6,799 nucleotides of DNA. Origin: Thermoleophilia bacterium (lineage in GTDB: Bacteria > Actinomycetota > Thermoleophilia > Miltoncostaeales > Miltoncostaeaceae). Numbering within the stretch: the first letter of the stretch is position 1; each line of letters starts with the position of its first letter. The notes beneath the pieces are model-generated. The model saw only the letters and a list, made by a program, of their open reading frames with translations. It was not told the origin of the DNA and searched no databases. A program made the position numbers and the translations under genes. The DNA is taken from NCBI GenBank assembly GCA_017882555.1, contig JADGPH010000229.1:1-6799 (forward strand), given 5' to 3'. Shown one piece after another: positions 1 through 5,366 of this stretch.

Positions 1-211
1 GGGCTCGGCGGGCCACCAGCTCACGCGCTGCGACCAGCTCGGCCGGCGTGAGAGGTCGGTCAAACTGCGTGTACACCTGCAGACGCGTCATCCCCGCGGC
101 GTGCGCGATCAGCAGGTCCGCGTCCAAACGAGGGCTGGGCGATCCCGCGTTCGCCAAGTACTGCACGGTGCGTCGCACAACCTCGCCGACGGTCAACAGC
201 TCGCCACTCAC
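1..211 (-). CDS. prmC: Peptide chain release factor N5-glutamine methyltransferase PrmC (HemK), N-terminal part
   Basis: PrmC transfers a methyl group from S-adenosylmethionine to the glutamine of the GGQ motif in release factors RF1 and RF2, which speeds peptide release in the cytoplasm. Only the first 70 codons are inside the window; the gene runs off the left edge. The visible part reads MSGELLTVGEVVRRTVQYLA, then SPRLDADLLIAHAAGMTRLQ, then VYTQFDRPLTPAELVAAREL, ending in VARRA. This is the helical substrate-recognition domain typical of PrmC, with the family's R-L-D-A-(D/E)-L-L-x-A-H and Y-T-x-F-D-R-P-L stretches. The SAM-binding and NPPY catalytic domain lies outside and cannot be checked. 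The GTG start at 211-209 follows the stop of the preceding gene after 7 bases; GGAG touches the start, so a slightly later start (TTG at 196) is possible. It is the last visible gene of the rpmE-prfA cluster, and its substrate RF1 is encoded two genes upstream. Confidence 0.9.
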   Translation of the reverse strand, partial: MSGELLTVGEVVRRTVQYLANAGSPSPRLDADLLIAHAAGMTRLQVYTQFDRPLTPAELVAARELVARRA

Positions 212-218
212 TCCGAGA

Positions 219-884
219 TCAGATGTCGCGGGTCCGTGCCCGGACGAATGCCGCCAACGGTCCGTGCAAGAACTCGTTGACCGCAACGGTGCACGCGCCG
301 ACCGCCACGGCATTGGCGACCGGCTCCTCCTGGGAGTAGACCAAGCGAACGTAGATCTGACCTGGGTCGGTATGCAGGGGTTCGATCGCGCATTCCAGCG
401 AACCCGCCCCAAGGCGTCGCCACATCCGCAGGCCGTGTGCCGCCTGATCATCGCCCTCGTCGAGGAGTTCGCGACGCTCGCGATCGAGTCCCAGCACTCG
501 ATCGGTCAGATACCGACGCGCGCCATCGGCGTCCTCGGTGTCCCACGCGGCCACGAGCGTGATGTCGTCAATCCACAGTTCGTCGTGGACGTGCTGGCCG
601 AGACCCTCTTCGAGGAGCGCGAGCACCCGCCTGCGGCCCTCGTGAAATCCCAGGCTCATTACTCCGGCCGCCGCAGTCTGATTGGGGCGCAGCACCAGTT
701 CGGTTCCGCTCGCCCCGGATAACATCGCGCCGCCCTCGGCGAACTCGAGCCGCGTCAGATCGAACCGCTCCCCGTGTTGAGCCAAAAGCAAGGCCGCCTG
801 CTGGCGGTCCTGGCCGACGTCACGGTGGCGCACCGACATGCCAAGGAACTCCGCTCGCAGCAACTCGGGATCTGGCGAGGTCAT
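219..884 (-). CDS. Uncharacterised protein of about 221 residues between prfA and prmC
   Basis: I do not recognise this protein. The frame is open from a GTG at 911 to the TGA at 221-219, with strongly G/C-rich third codon positions, which supports real coding. I chose the ATG at 884, 19 bases after the prfA stop. The GTG at 911 would overlap prfA by 8 bases, but GGAGG abuts it and is too close to act as its ribosome site. A later ATG at 839 with GGAG 9 bases upstream is also possible. The product is soluble and acidic: no signal peptide, membrane segment or cysteine cluster is visible. It alternates strand-like stretches (TELVLRPNQ, ELWIDDITLVAAW, QIYVRLVY) with charged helical ones (EGRRRVLALLEEGLGQ, REL-rich LGLDRERRELLDEGDD), suggesting a compact alpha/beta fold. 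The tail has NEFLHGPLAAFVRAR. Its place between RF1 and the RF1 methyltransferase suggests co-expression with them, but gives no proven function. Confidence 0.75.
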   Translation of the reverse strand: MTSPDPELLRAEFLGMSVRHRDVGQDRQQAALLLAQHGERFDLTRLEFAEGGAMLSGASGTELVLRPNQTAAAGVMSLGFHEGRRRVLALLEEGLGQHVHDELWIDDITLVAAWDTEDADGARRYLTDRVLGLDRERRELLDEGDDQAAHGLRMWRRLGAGSLECAIEPLHTDPGQIYVRLVYSQEEPVANAVAVGACTVAVNEFLHGPLAAFVRARTRDI

Positions 885-903
885 CGCGCGGCCTGACTCC
901 CCA

Positions 904-1983
904 TCAGACACCTCCAGCCGCGTGCGCCTCCATCAATTGCCGACGCTCTTCGGCGGCAAGCGCCGAGGTGAGGTCGTCCAGGTCTCCTTGGAGCACCGAC
1001 TCGCGCAACTGCACGGTCAGCCCGACCCGGTGATCGGTCACGCGGTTCTGCGGGTAGTTGTAGGTGCGTACCTTCTCGGCGCGATCGCCGCTGCCAAGCT
1101 GCTCGCGGCGTGCCGAGCTGATTACGGCCGCCTGCTCGGCCATGGCCCGTTCATACAGGCGCGCCCGGAGTACCCGCATCCCCCGCTCACGGTTTTGCAG
1201 CTGGCTCTTCTCATCCTGCATCGACACGACAATACCGGTGGGCACATGTGTGAGCCGCACCGCGGAGTCGGTCGTATTGACGCTCTGGCCCCCCGGACCG
1301 CTCGAGCGGTACACATCGATCTTCAGGTCGTTCGGGTTGATATTGACGTCGACGTCCTCGGCCTCCGGTAAGACCGCCACGGTTGCGGTCGACGTGTGAA
1401 TGCGCCCTTGGCTTTCGGTCTCGGGCACGCGCTGGACGCGATGCACACCCGCCTCGTGTTTATAGACCGAATATGCACCGGCGCCCTTAATCGCCACCGT
1501 CACATCTTTCACGCCACCGGCGTCCGCGGGACTCACCGACAGCTGCTCGGTGCGGAACCCCCGCCGCTCGGCGTACTTCAGGTAGATCTCGAGCAATTGG
1601 CGCGCAAACAGGGCCGCCTCTTCGCCTCCTGCAGCCGCACGAATCTCGACGATGACGTCCTTGTCGTCGTTGGGATCGTGTTCGACCAACGCTTCGCGAA
1701 TCTGCGGTTCCAAGGCGTCCATCTCTTCTTGGGCCTCACGCAGCAGCTCGCGTACGTCGTCATCGTCATCTGCGGTCAACCACTCGGTCGCCTCGGCCAC
1801 ACGAGCCGCAGCATCCCGCCAACGTTCGACCAGACCAATTGCCGGCGCCAGAGAGGACCAGCGCCGGTTGACATCCGCATAGCGCGTACGATCATTCGCC
1901 AGCGCAGGTTCGGCCAGCGCGGTCTGCAACTCGTCCCGGGTGCGTTCGATCTGCTCAACCAGACCGGTGATCCCGGCGCTCAC
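904..1983 (-). CDS. prfA: Peptide chain release factor 1 (RF1)
   Basis: RF1 reads the stop codons UAA and UAG in the ribosomal A site and triggers release of the finished peptide. The product is 359 residues, matching the family (about 357-360). Order of parts: an N-terminal helical domain (about 1-105) with an acidic run of five Asp at 72-76; the core beginning EIRAAAGGEEAALFARQL at 113-130; the stop-codon reading tripeptide P-E-T at 187-189 within HRVQRVPETESQGRIHTS; and the catalytic GGQ at 231-233 in SSGPGGQSVNTTDSAVR. The P-x-T tripeptide marks RF1 rather than RF2, which has SPF. Gln233 is the expected PrmC methylation site. The start is GTG at 1983-1981, with GAGG five bases upstream. 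The gene lies 72 bases after rpmE on the same strand, and its TGA overlaps the open frame of the following unknown gene, so co-transcription is likely. No key residue is missing. Confidence 0.97.
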   Translation of the reverse strand: MSAGITGLVEQIERTRDELQTALAEPALANDRTRYADVNRRWSSLAPAIGLVERWRDAAARVAEATEWLTADDDDDVRELLREAQEEMDALEPQIREALVEHDPNDDKDVIVEIRAAAGGEEAALFARQLLEIYLKYAERRGFRTEQLSVSPADAGGVKDVTVAIKGAGAYSVYKHEAGVHRVQRVPETESQGRIHTSTATVAVLPEAEDVDVNINPNDLKIDVYRSSGPGGQSVNTTDSAVRLTHVPTGIVVSMQDEKSQLQNRERGMRVLRARLYERAMAEQAAVISSARREQLGSGDRAEKVRTYNYPQNRVTDHRVGLTVQLRESVLQGDLDDLTSALAAEERRQLMEAHAAGGV

Positions 1984-2055
1984 GTCATCCTCATATGCTG
2001 CGCGGTGTGCCGTTGCGTCATCGGCAACGACACTGTCATCCCCGAATCGGCGATG

Positions 2056-2271
2056 TTAGTCGCGCGCCCTCTGGCGGCGGGCCAACTTGCGCTGGAAGCG
2101 CTCAACCCGACCACCACTGTCGATGAGCTTCTGCTTGCCCGTGTAGAAGGGGTGGCACTGGTTGCAGATCTCGACCTTGATCGCCTCTTTGGTGGAACGC
2201 GTCTCGAACGCGTTGCCGCAGGAGCACACGACCTTGGTAACGACGTATTCCGGATGGATGTCGGGCTTCAT
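2056..2271 (-). CDS. rpmE: 50S ribosomal protein L31, zinc-binding type
   Basis: L31 is a small protein of the large ribosomal subunit that sits at the central protuberance and bridges to the small subunit. The 71-residue product begins MKPDIHPEYVVTKVVCSCGN and ends in a basic tail (ERFQRKLARRQRARD). Cysteines at 16, 18, 36 and 39 form the CxC...CxxC zinc site, so this is the zinc-containing form and not the cysteine-free paralogue made under zinc starvation. The segment ICNQCHPFYTGKQKLIDSGG is the family hallmark. The start is ATG at 2271; the upstream AGAGAAAG, ending 7 bases away, is only a modest ribosome site. It is the first gene of the minus-strand cluster with prfA. In many actinobacteria rho precedes rpmE; here etfB points away instead. 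A leader hairpin and a -10 candidate lie just upstream. Confidence 0.97.
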   Translation of the reverse strand: MKPDIHPEYVVTKVVCSCGNAFETRSTKEAIKVEICNQCHPFYTGKQKLIDSGGRVERFQRKLARRQRARD

Positions 2272-2296
2272 GAAAGGACTTTCTCTGGAATGGTGC

Positions 2297-2316
2297 GCCG
2301 GCGTGGATGTGCCGAC
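2297..2316 (-). promoter_or_regulatory. Hairpin in the rpmE 5' leader, possible L31 autoregulatory element
   Basis: On the minus strand GTCGGC (2316-2311) can pair with GCCGGC (2302-2297) around an 8-base loop, ACATCCAC. The stem has five G-C pairs and one G-U pair. If the TAGGAT at 2331-2326 is the -10 box, this hairpin lies at the very 5' end of the rpmE mRNA, 25 bases before the start codon. Ribosomal protein L31 mRNAs in several phyla, including actinobacteria, are reported to carry structured leaders. Pairing is seen in the sequence; the regulatory role is inference, and a single 6-base stem in GC-rich DNA can arise by chance. Confidence 0.3.
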
Positions 2317-2325
2317 TCATCAGCG

Positions 2326-2331
2326 ATCCTA
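2326..2331 (-). promoter_or_regulatory. Candidate -10 box of the rpmE-prfA promoter
   Basis: The minus strand reads TAGGAT here, a good match to the TANNNT -10 element of housekeeping actinobacterial promoters. Transcription would begin near 2319, giving a leader of about 48 bases before the rpmE ATG. No convincing -35 hexamer is found 16-19 bases upstream, where the sequence is GC-rich, so the call rests on the -10 box and its position. Confidence 0.35.
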
Positions 2332-2347
2332 GCGCAGTCTGCGCCAC

Positions 2348-2400
2348 GGGCCGGCCAAAACGGCCCTTGATGATGCCAGACCACCGCGCGAGATGCGCGG
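2348..2400. repeat. Two small GC-only inverted repeats in the rpmE-etfB intergenic region
   Basis: GGGCCG (2348-2353) pairs with CGGCCC (2361-2366) across a 7-base loop, and CCGCGC (2384-2389) pairs with GCGCGG (2395-2400) across a 5-base loop. Both are perfect 6-base stems. They lie just upstream of the rpmE -10 candidate in the divergent region. They could be protein-binding sites for control of either gene, or chance structure in GC-rich DNA. The remaining 2401-2520 shows nothing I can assign. Confidence 0.3.
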
Positions 2401-2525
2401 TCGTCCGCCCGCAACGTCGACGCATGGCCCAAAACGCCGCCCGTGGGTCCAAGACCGACGAGACAATCAGTGCTCGTCATCACAAGATTCACCGGACCGA
2501 CCGCGCCGAGGGCGGGCGCGTCCAC

Positions 2526-2531
2526 TAGGAT
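2526..2531 (+). promoter_or_regulatory. Candidate -10 box of the etfBA promoter
   Basis: TAGGAT, the same hexamer as on the opposite strand before rpmE, lies 30 bases before the etfB start codon. It would give a short leader of about 24 bases. No clear -35 box is present at the right distance. The ribosome site AGGAGG (2553-2558) is strong but only 3 bases from the ATG. Confidence 0.3.
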
Positions 2532-2561
2532 TGCGGGTCGAAGAGCTGCGATAGGAGGACG

Positions 2562-3341
2562 ATGAAGATCGCCGTCTGTGTGAAGGAGGTGCCGGATTCC
2601 GGTCCCCTTCGCCGAATCGATCCCGATACCAAGCGGATCGATCGTTCAGGAGACAGGTCGCTGAACGCCTTTGACCTCAATGCCATTGAGGAGGCGCTCC
2701 GACTGAATGAGGCTGGCGGCGGCGGGGAAGTTGTCCTCGTCTGCTTGGGTCCGGACCGAGCGCTGGAATCGCTGCGCAAGGGTCTGGCGATGGGCGCCGA
2801 CCGTGCGGTGTTGATCTCGGACGATGCTGCTGCCGGGTCCGACCTGGTTGCCACCAGCTACGTGCTGGCCGAGGCGATCAAGCGTGAATCACCCGACCTG
2901 GTGTTCTTTGGCCAGCAGGCCGGCGACTCTGATGGCGCCGTGCTGTGGGCCGCGGTCGCCGACCGGCTCCAGCTCCCGGTGATCTCGCAGGTCTCCGAAC
3001 TTGAGGTGGCCAACGGCAGCGTCACCGCCAAGCGCCAGACCGAGTTTGGATACGACCGCATTCAGGCCCCGCTCCCCGCGGTCCTGGCGGTCTCGGACGC
3101 GCTCAACGAGCCGCGTTACCCGTCGCTCAAGGGCATCATGGGCGCCAAGAAGAAGCCGCAGGAGGTCGTCTCCTTGGCGGACCTCGGCGTTCCCGCCGAC
3201 CGAGCCGGCCAAGCGGGTTCCCGGACGACGGTCACCGCGCTGCACCCGCCGCCCTCACGCGGCGACACGCAGAAGATCGAAGACGATGGTTCTGCTGCAC
3301 AGAAGATCCTGGAGTACCTCATGGAAAGGAAACTGGTGTGA
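2562..3341 (+). CDS. etfB: Electron transfer flavoprotein beta subunit
   Basis: EtfB is the smaller subunit of the soluble heterodimeric flavoprotein that takes electrons from acyl-CoA dehydrogenases and passes them to an ETF:quinone oxidoreductase. The product is 259 residues, the usual length. It opens with MKIAVCVKEVPDSGP, the typical beta-subunit start. FDLNAIEEALRLNE (37-50) and LRKGLAMGADRAVLI (71-85) belong to the alpha/beta core. The nucleotide (AMP) binding stretch is FGQQAGDSDGAVLWAAVADR (116-135), with Asp122 and Asp124. The stretch LPAVLAVSDALNEPRYPSLK (171-190) followed by GIMGAKKKP is the beta-subunit hallmark and includes the recognition loop with Leu189 that docks on dehydrogenases. 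The start ATG at 2562 follows AGGAGG. Its stop overlaps the etfA start by four bases (GTGA), so the two subunits are probably translated together. The electron donor is not encoded in the window. Confidence 0.95.
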   Translation: MKIAVCVKEVPDSGPLRRIDPDTKRIDRSGDRSLNAFDLNAIEEALRLNEAGGGGEVVLVCLGPDRALESLRKGLAMGADRAVLISDDAAAGSDLVATSYVLAEAIKRESPDLVFFGQQAGDSDGAVLWAAVADRLQLPVISQVSELEVANGSVTAKRQTEFGYDRIQAPLPAVLAVSDALNEPRYPSLKGIMGAKKKPQEVVSLADLGVPADRAGQAGSRTTVTALHPPPSRGDTQKIEDDGSAAQKILEYLMERKLV

Positions 3342-4297
3342 GCACACTCGTCTTCCTCGAGCATCACGGCTCCAACATCACCAAGCCCTCGCTTGGAGTG
3401 TTGAGCAAGGCCGCCTCGCTTGACCCGGACACGTCTGGGATCATCATCGGCTCGGGCGTCAGCGGCCTGGCCGCCGAGGCCGCTCGGTACGGTGCCGCAC
3501 GAGTATTCATCGCCGACGATGCTCGCCTTGAGGCCCCGCTGCCCCAGGCACGGGTCGACGTCATCGCGGGCCTGGTAGCACTCCACGGCTTCGGCAACGT
3601 CCTGTTCGGTGCCTCGGTTCTTGCCAGTGATATCGCCGGCGGACTCGCTGCCCGCCTCGACGCCGGCCTCAACTGGGACCTCGCGGACCTCGCCGTCGAA
3701 GGGGACACACTGGTCGGAAAGCGCTCCGCGCTCGGTGACACCGTGCTGGTCGACGTCGGCTGGTCCGCCGAGCCCCGCCTGGGCCTGATTCGCGCCGGCT
3801 CGTTCGAGCCGGCCGAGACCCCCGGTGCCGGCGCTGTTGAGCAGGTTGCCGTCGCACTCGAAGACTTCTCGGTGAAGGCCCAGATGGTTGAGCAGGCGCA
3901 CGAGGAGCAGACCGGTCCGTCCATCGAGGAAGCCGACATCCTGGTCGCAGGTGGCCGTGGACTCGGCTCCCCGGAAGCGTTCAAAGAGCTGGAAGGCCTG
4001 GCGGCCCTGCTCGGCGGGGCCGTCGCCTCGACCCGCGCAGTGGTGGACTCGGGCTGGTACCCCTACCAGACCCAGGTCGGCCAGACCGGGAAGACCGTCG
4101 CACCGAAGCTCTACATCGCGTGCGGCATCTCCGGCGCCATCCAACACAAGGTCGGTATGCAGAGCTCGCAGATAATCGTGTCCATCAACAAGGACCCGAA
4201 CGCCGCGATCTTCGACTTTAGTGACCTGAGCGTCGTGGGCGATCTGCACGCGGTCATCTCGAAGCTCACCGCTCTCGTCGCCGAGCGCAAGGGCTGA
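3338..4297 (+). CDS. etfA: Electron transfer flavoprotein alpha subunit
   Basis: EtfA binds the redox-active FAD of the electron transfer flavoprotein and pairs with EtfB. The product is 319 residues, normal for bacteria. The N-terminal domain (about 1-185) begins MSTLVFLEHHG and includes EAPLPQARVDVIAGLV (65-80). The C-terminal FAD domain starts near ADILVAGGRGLGS (199-211). It continues with STRAVVDSGW (231-240, Arg233), QTQVGQTGKTVAPKLYI (244-260) and CGISGAIQHKVGM (262-274), including Ser265 and the Gln269-His270 pair that contacts the flavin. The final conserved block is INKDPNAAIFDFSDLSVVGD (283-302). These FAD-binding residues match the non-bifurcating, acyl-CoA dehydrogenase-linked type in general layout, though I cannot settle the subgroup by eye. 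The GTG start at 3338 overlaps the etfB stop, with AAAGGA seven bases upstream. A large inverted repeat follows five bases after the stop. Confidence 0.96.
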   Translation: MSTLVFLEHHGSNITKPSLGVLSKAASLDPDTSGIIIGSGVSGLAAEAARYGAARVFIADDARLEAPLPQARVDVIAGLVALHGFGNVLFGASVLASDIAGGLAARLDAGLNWDLADLAVEGDTLVGKRSALGDTVLVDVGWSAEPRLGLIRAGSFEPAETPGAGAVEQVAVALEDFSVKAQMVEQAHEEQTGPSIEEADILVAGGRGLGSPEAFKELEGLAALLGGAVASTRAVVDSGWYPYQTQVGQTGKTVAPKLYIACGISGAIQHKVGMQSSQIIVSINKDPNAAIFDFSDLSVVGDLHAVISKLTALVAERKG

Positions 4298-4301
4298 TCA
4301 C

Positions 4302-4349
4302 ATCACGCCGTCACGAGCCGCCGACATCGGCGGCTCGTGACGGCGTGAT
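4302..4349. terminator. Perfect 23-base inverted repeat, probable bidirectional terminator
   Basis: The arms 4302-4324 and 4327-4349 are exact reverse complements, 23 bases each, separated by only CA. The inner part will open to a loop of about four bases. The repeat starts five bases after the etfA stop and ends 36 bases before the ech stop, so it lies between two converging genes and would form the same hairpin in either transcript. There is no T-run after either arm, which is common for terminators in high-GC actinobacteria. Position and perfect pairing support termination; a protein-binding palindrome is the alternative. Confidence 0.7.
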
Positions 4350-4385
4350 CGTCTGCATGCCGTGCCCACCTGGGCTGGGTCCGGG

Positions 4386-5159
4386 CTACCGCCCCGCGAA
4401 CGTCGGCTGGCGCTTTTCCAAGAACGCCGCCATGCCCTCGCGTTGGTCTTCGGTCGTAAAGGCCAGCGCAAACGCGTCGAGCTCACGCGCCAAGTGACCA
4501 CGCAGGTCGCCCTCGAGGGCTAGGTTGACAACCTCCTTGGCGGCAGAGATTGCCCACGGAGGCTTGGTCGCGATCAACTCGGCGAGCGTGATCGCCTCCG
4601 CCATCAACGTGTCGTGCGGATAGACGTGGTTGACAAGCCCATGTGCATGCGCCTCTTCGGCCCGACACATGCGGCCGGTAAAGATCAATTCCTTGGCGAA
4701 CCCGGGGCTGGTTGCACGGGCCAGACGCTGCGTACCACCCCACCCCGGCATGATTCCCAGATTGACCTCGGGCAAACCGAAGGTGGCCCGGTCGCTCGCG
4801 AGGCGAATGTCGCACGCAAGACAGAACTCGCATCCGCCGCCGAGGGCGTAGCCGTTGACCGCTGCGATGATCGGCCGTGGGAAGGACTCAAGGCGGTTGA
4901 TGGCCTGATGGCCCCGCTGTGCATAGGCACGGGCCTCCAGGGCGGTCGCCTCGCGCATGGCACCGATGTCGGCACCCGCGCTGAACGCCTTCTGGCCGGC
5001 ACCCGTGATGATCACCGCACGAAGCTCGGCATCACCCTCGACGACATCGAGCGCCGCATCGAGCTGGTCGAGCATCTCGAGTGAGAGCGCATTGAGGGCC
5101 TCGGGCCGGTTGAGGGTGATGATCCCCACCGGGCCCTGTCGTTCAAGATCAACGGGCAA
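4386..5159 (-). CDS. Enoyl-CoA hydratase/isomerase (crotonase) family protein
   Basis: Crotonases add water across the trans-2 double bond of enoyl-CoA, the second step of fatty-acid beta-oxidation, in the cytoplasm. The product is 257 residues, typical for the family. The N-terminus carries VGIITLNRPEALNALS (11-26). The first oxyanion-hole segment is KAFSAGADI (57-65), and the second is NGYALGGGCEFCLACDIRLA (102-121). The two catalytic glutamates are both present: Glu111 in GGGCE and Glu131 in FGLPEVNLG, 20 residues apart as in rat crotonase (Glu144 and Glu164). An active hydratase is therefore likely. The end FLEKRQPTFAGR is the usual C-terminus. I chose the TTG at 5159-5157 because AGGAGG (5171-5166) sits exactly six bases upstream and homology begins there; the open frame extends to 5366 but the extra residues look random. 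The gene converges on etfBA. Substrate chain length cannot be told, so no gene symbol is given. Confidence 0.93.
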   Translation of the reverse strand: MPVDLERQGPVGIITLNRPEALNALSLEMLDQLDAALDVVEGDAELRAVIITGAGQKAFSAGADIGAMREATALEARAYAQRGHQAINRLESFPRPIIAAVNGYALGGGCEFCLACDIRLASDRATFGLPEVNLGIMPGWGGTQRLARATSPGFAKELIFTGRMCRAEEAHAHGLVNHVYPHDTLMAEAITLAELIATKPPWAISAAKEVVNLALEGDLRGHLARELDAFALAFTTEDQREGMAAFLEKRQPTFAGR

Positions 5160-5165
5160 CTGATG

Positions 5166-5171
5166 CCTCCT
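5166..5171 (-). promoter_or_regulatory. Ribosome binding site that decides the TTG start of the enoyl-CoA hydratase
   Basis: AGGAGG on the minus strand, six bases before TTG. This is a full Shine-Dalgarno match at ideal spacing and is the main reason to place the start at 5159 and not at the upstream ATG near 5366. Confidence 0.8.
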
Positions 5172-5230
5172 GGAGCAGCGAGTACGCACACCACCACGCG
5201 GCGCGGCGCTCCGTCTGACGCTCGAGACCG

Positions 5231-5260
5231 CATAGACACTCAAGGCCAGCCGGACCGCAA
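5231..5260 (-). promoter_or_regulatory. Weak promoter candidate for the enoyl-CoA hydratase gene
   Basis: On the minus strand TTGCGG (5260-5255) and TCTATG (5236-5231) are separated by 18 bases, a loose -35/-10 pair. It would give a leader of roughly 65 bases. Both boxes depart from consensus, so this is only a pointer. Confidence 0.22.
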
Positions 5261-5266
5261 CCGTGC

Positions 5267-5348
5267 CCGCGCGGTCCTGCACGTGGCCCCACATCGGGCG
5301 AGGCCAGCGGGCAGTATACGCCCAAGCGTTCGCGCAGCCGCGCGGTCC
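5267..5348. repeat. Pair of 11-base direct repeats upstream of the aminopeptidase gene
   Basis: CCGCGCGGTCC occurs at 5267-5277 and again at 5338-5348, start points 71 bases apart. Each copy contains the 8-base palindrome CCGCGCGG. The second ends 18 bases before the pepA start codon, and the AT-rich spot GTATAC (5314-5319) lies between them. They may be operator-like sites or chance in GC-rich DNA. Apart from these and the weak hydratase promoter, I see nothing assignable in the 207-base region between the two divergent genes. Confidence 0.3.
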
Positions 5349-5366
5349 ATGCCAGATTGAAGGCAC

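Noticed and set aside
48..722. Plus-strand open frame of 224 codons over prmC and the unknown gene
   Set aside because: It is antisense to a recognisable PrmC N-terminus and to a frame with better coding bias; its product is low in structure and rich in Arg, Ser and Pro at its start, typical of a shadow in GC-rich DNA.
883..904. ATG at 904 overlapping the prfA stop, with ideally placed GGAGG
   Set aside because: It is in a different frame from the unknown gene and meets a stop after seven codons. It might act in translational coupling, but I cannot support it as a gene.
2011..2029. Hairpin CGTTGC/GCAACG between rpmE and prfA
   Set aside because: The stem is only six bases with a 7-base loop and no T-run; it is too weak to call a terminator or attenuator inside what looks like one operon.
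1396..2370. Plus-strand open frame of 324 codons spanning prfA and rpmE
   Set aside because: It lies antisense to two highly conserved genes and crosses their boundaries; the translation resembles no protein family.
3116..4249. Minus-strand open frame of 377 codons antisense to etfB and etfA
   Set aside because: The plus strand encodes full-length, motif-complete EtfB and EtfA here. The long antisense frame follows from G/C bias at the third codon position.
5160..5366. N-terminal extension of the enoyl-CoA hydratase back to an ATG at 5366
   Set aside because: The added residues do not resemble crotonases, the extension would cover the whole divergent promoter region, and a perfect ribosome site precedes the TTG at 5159.
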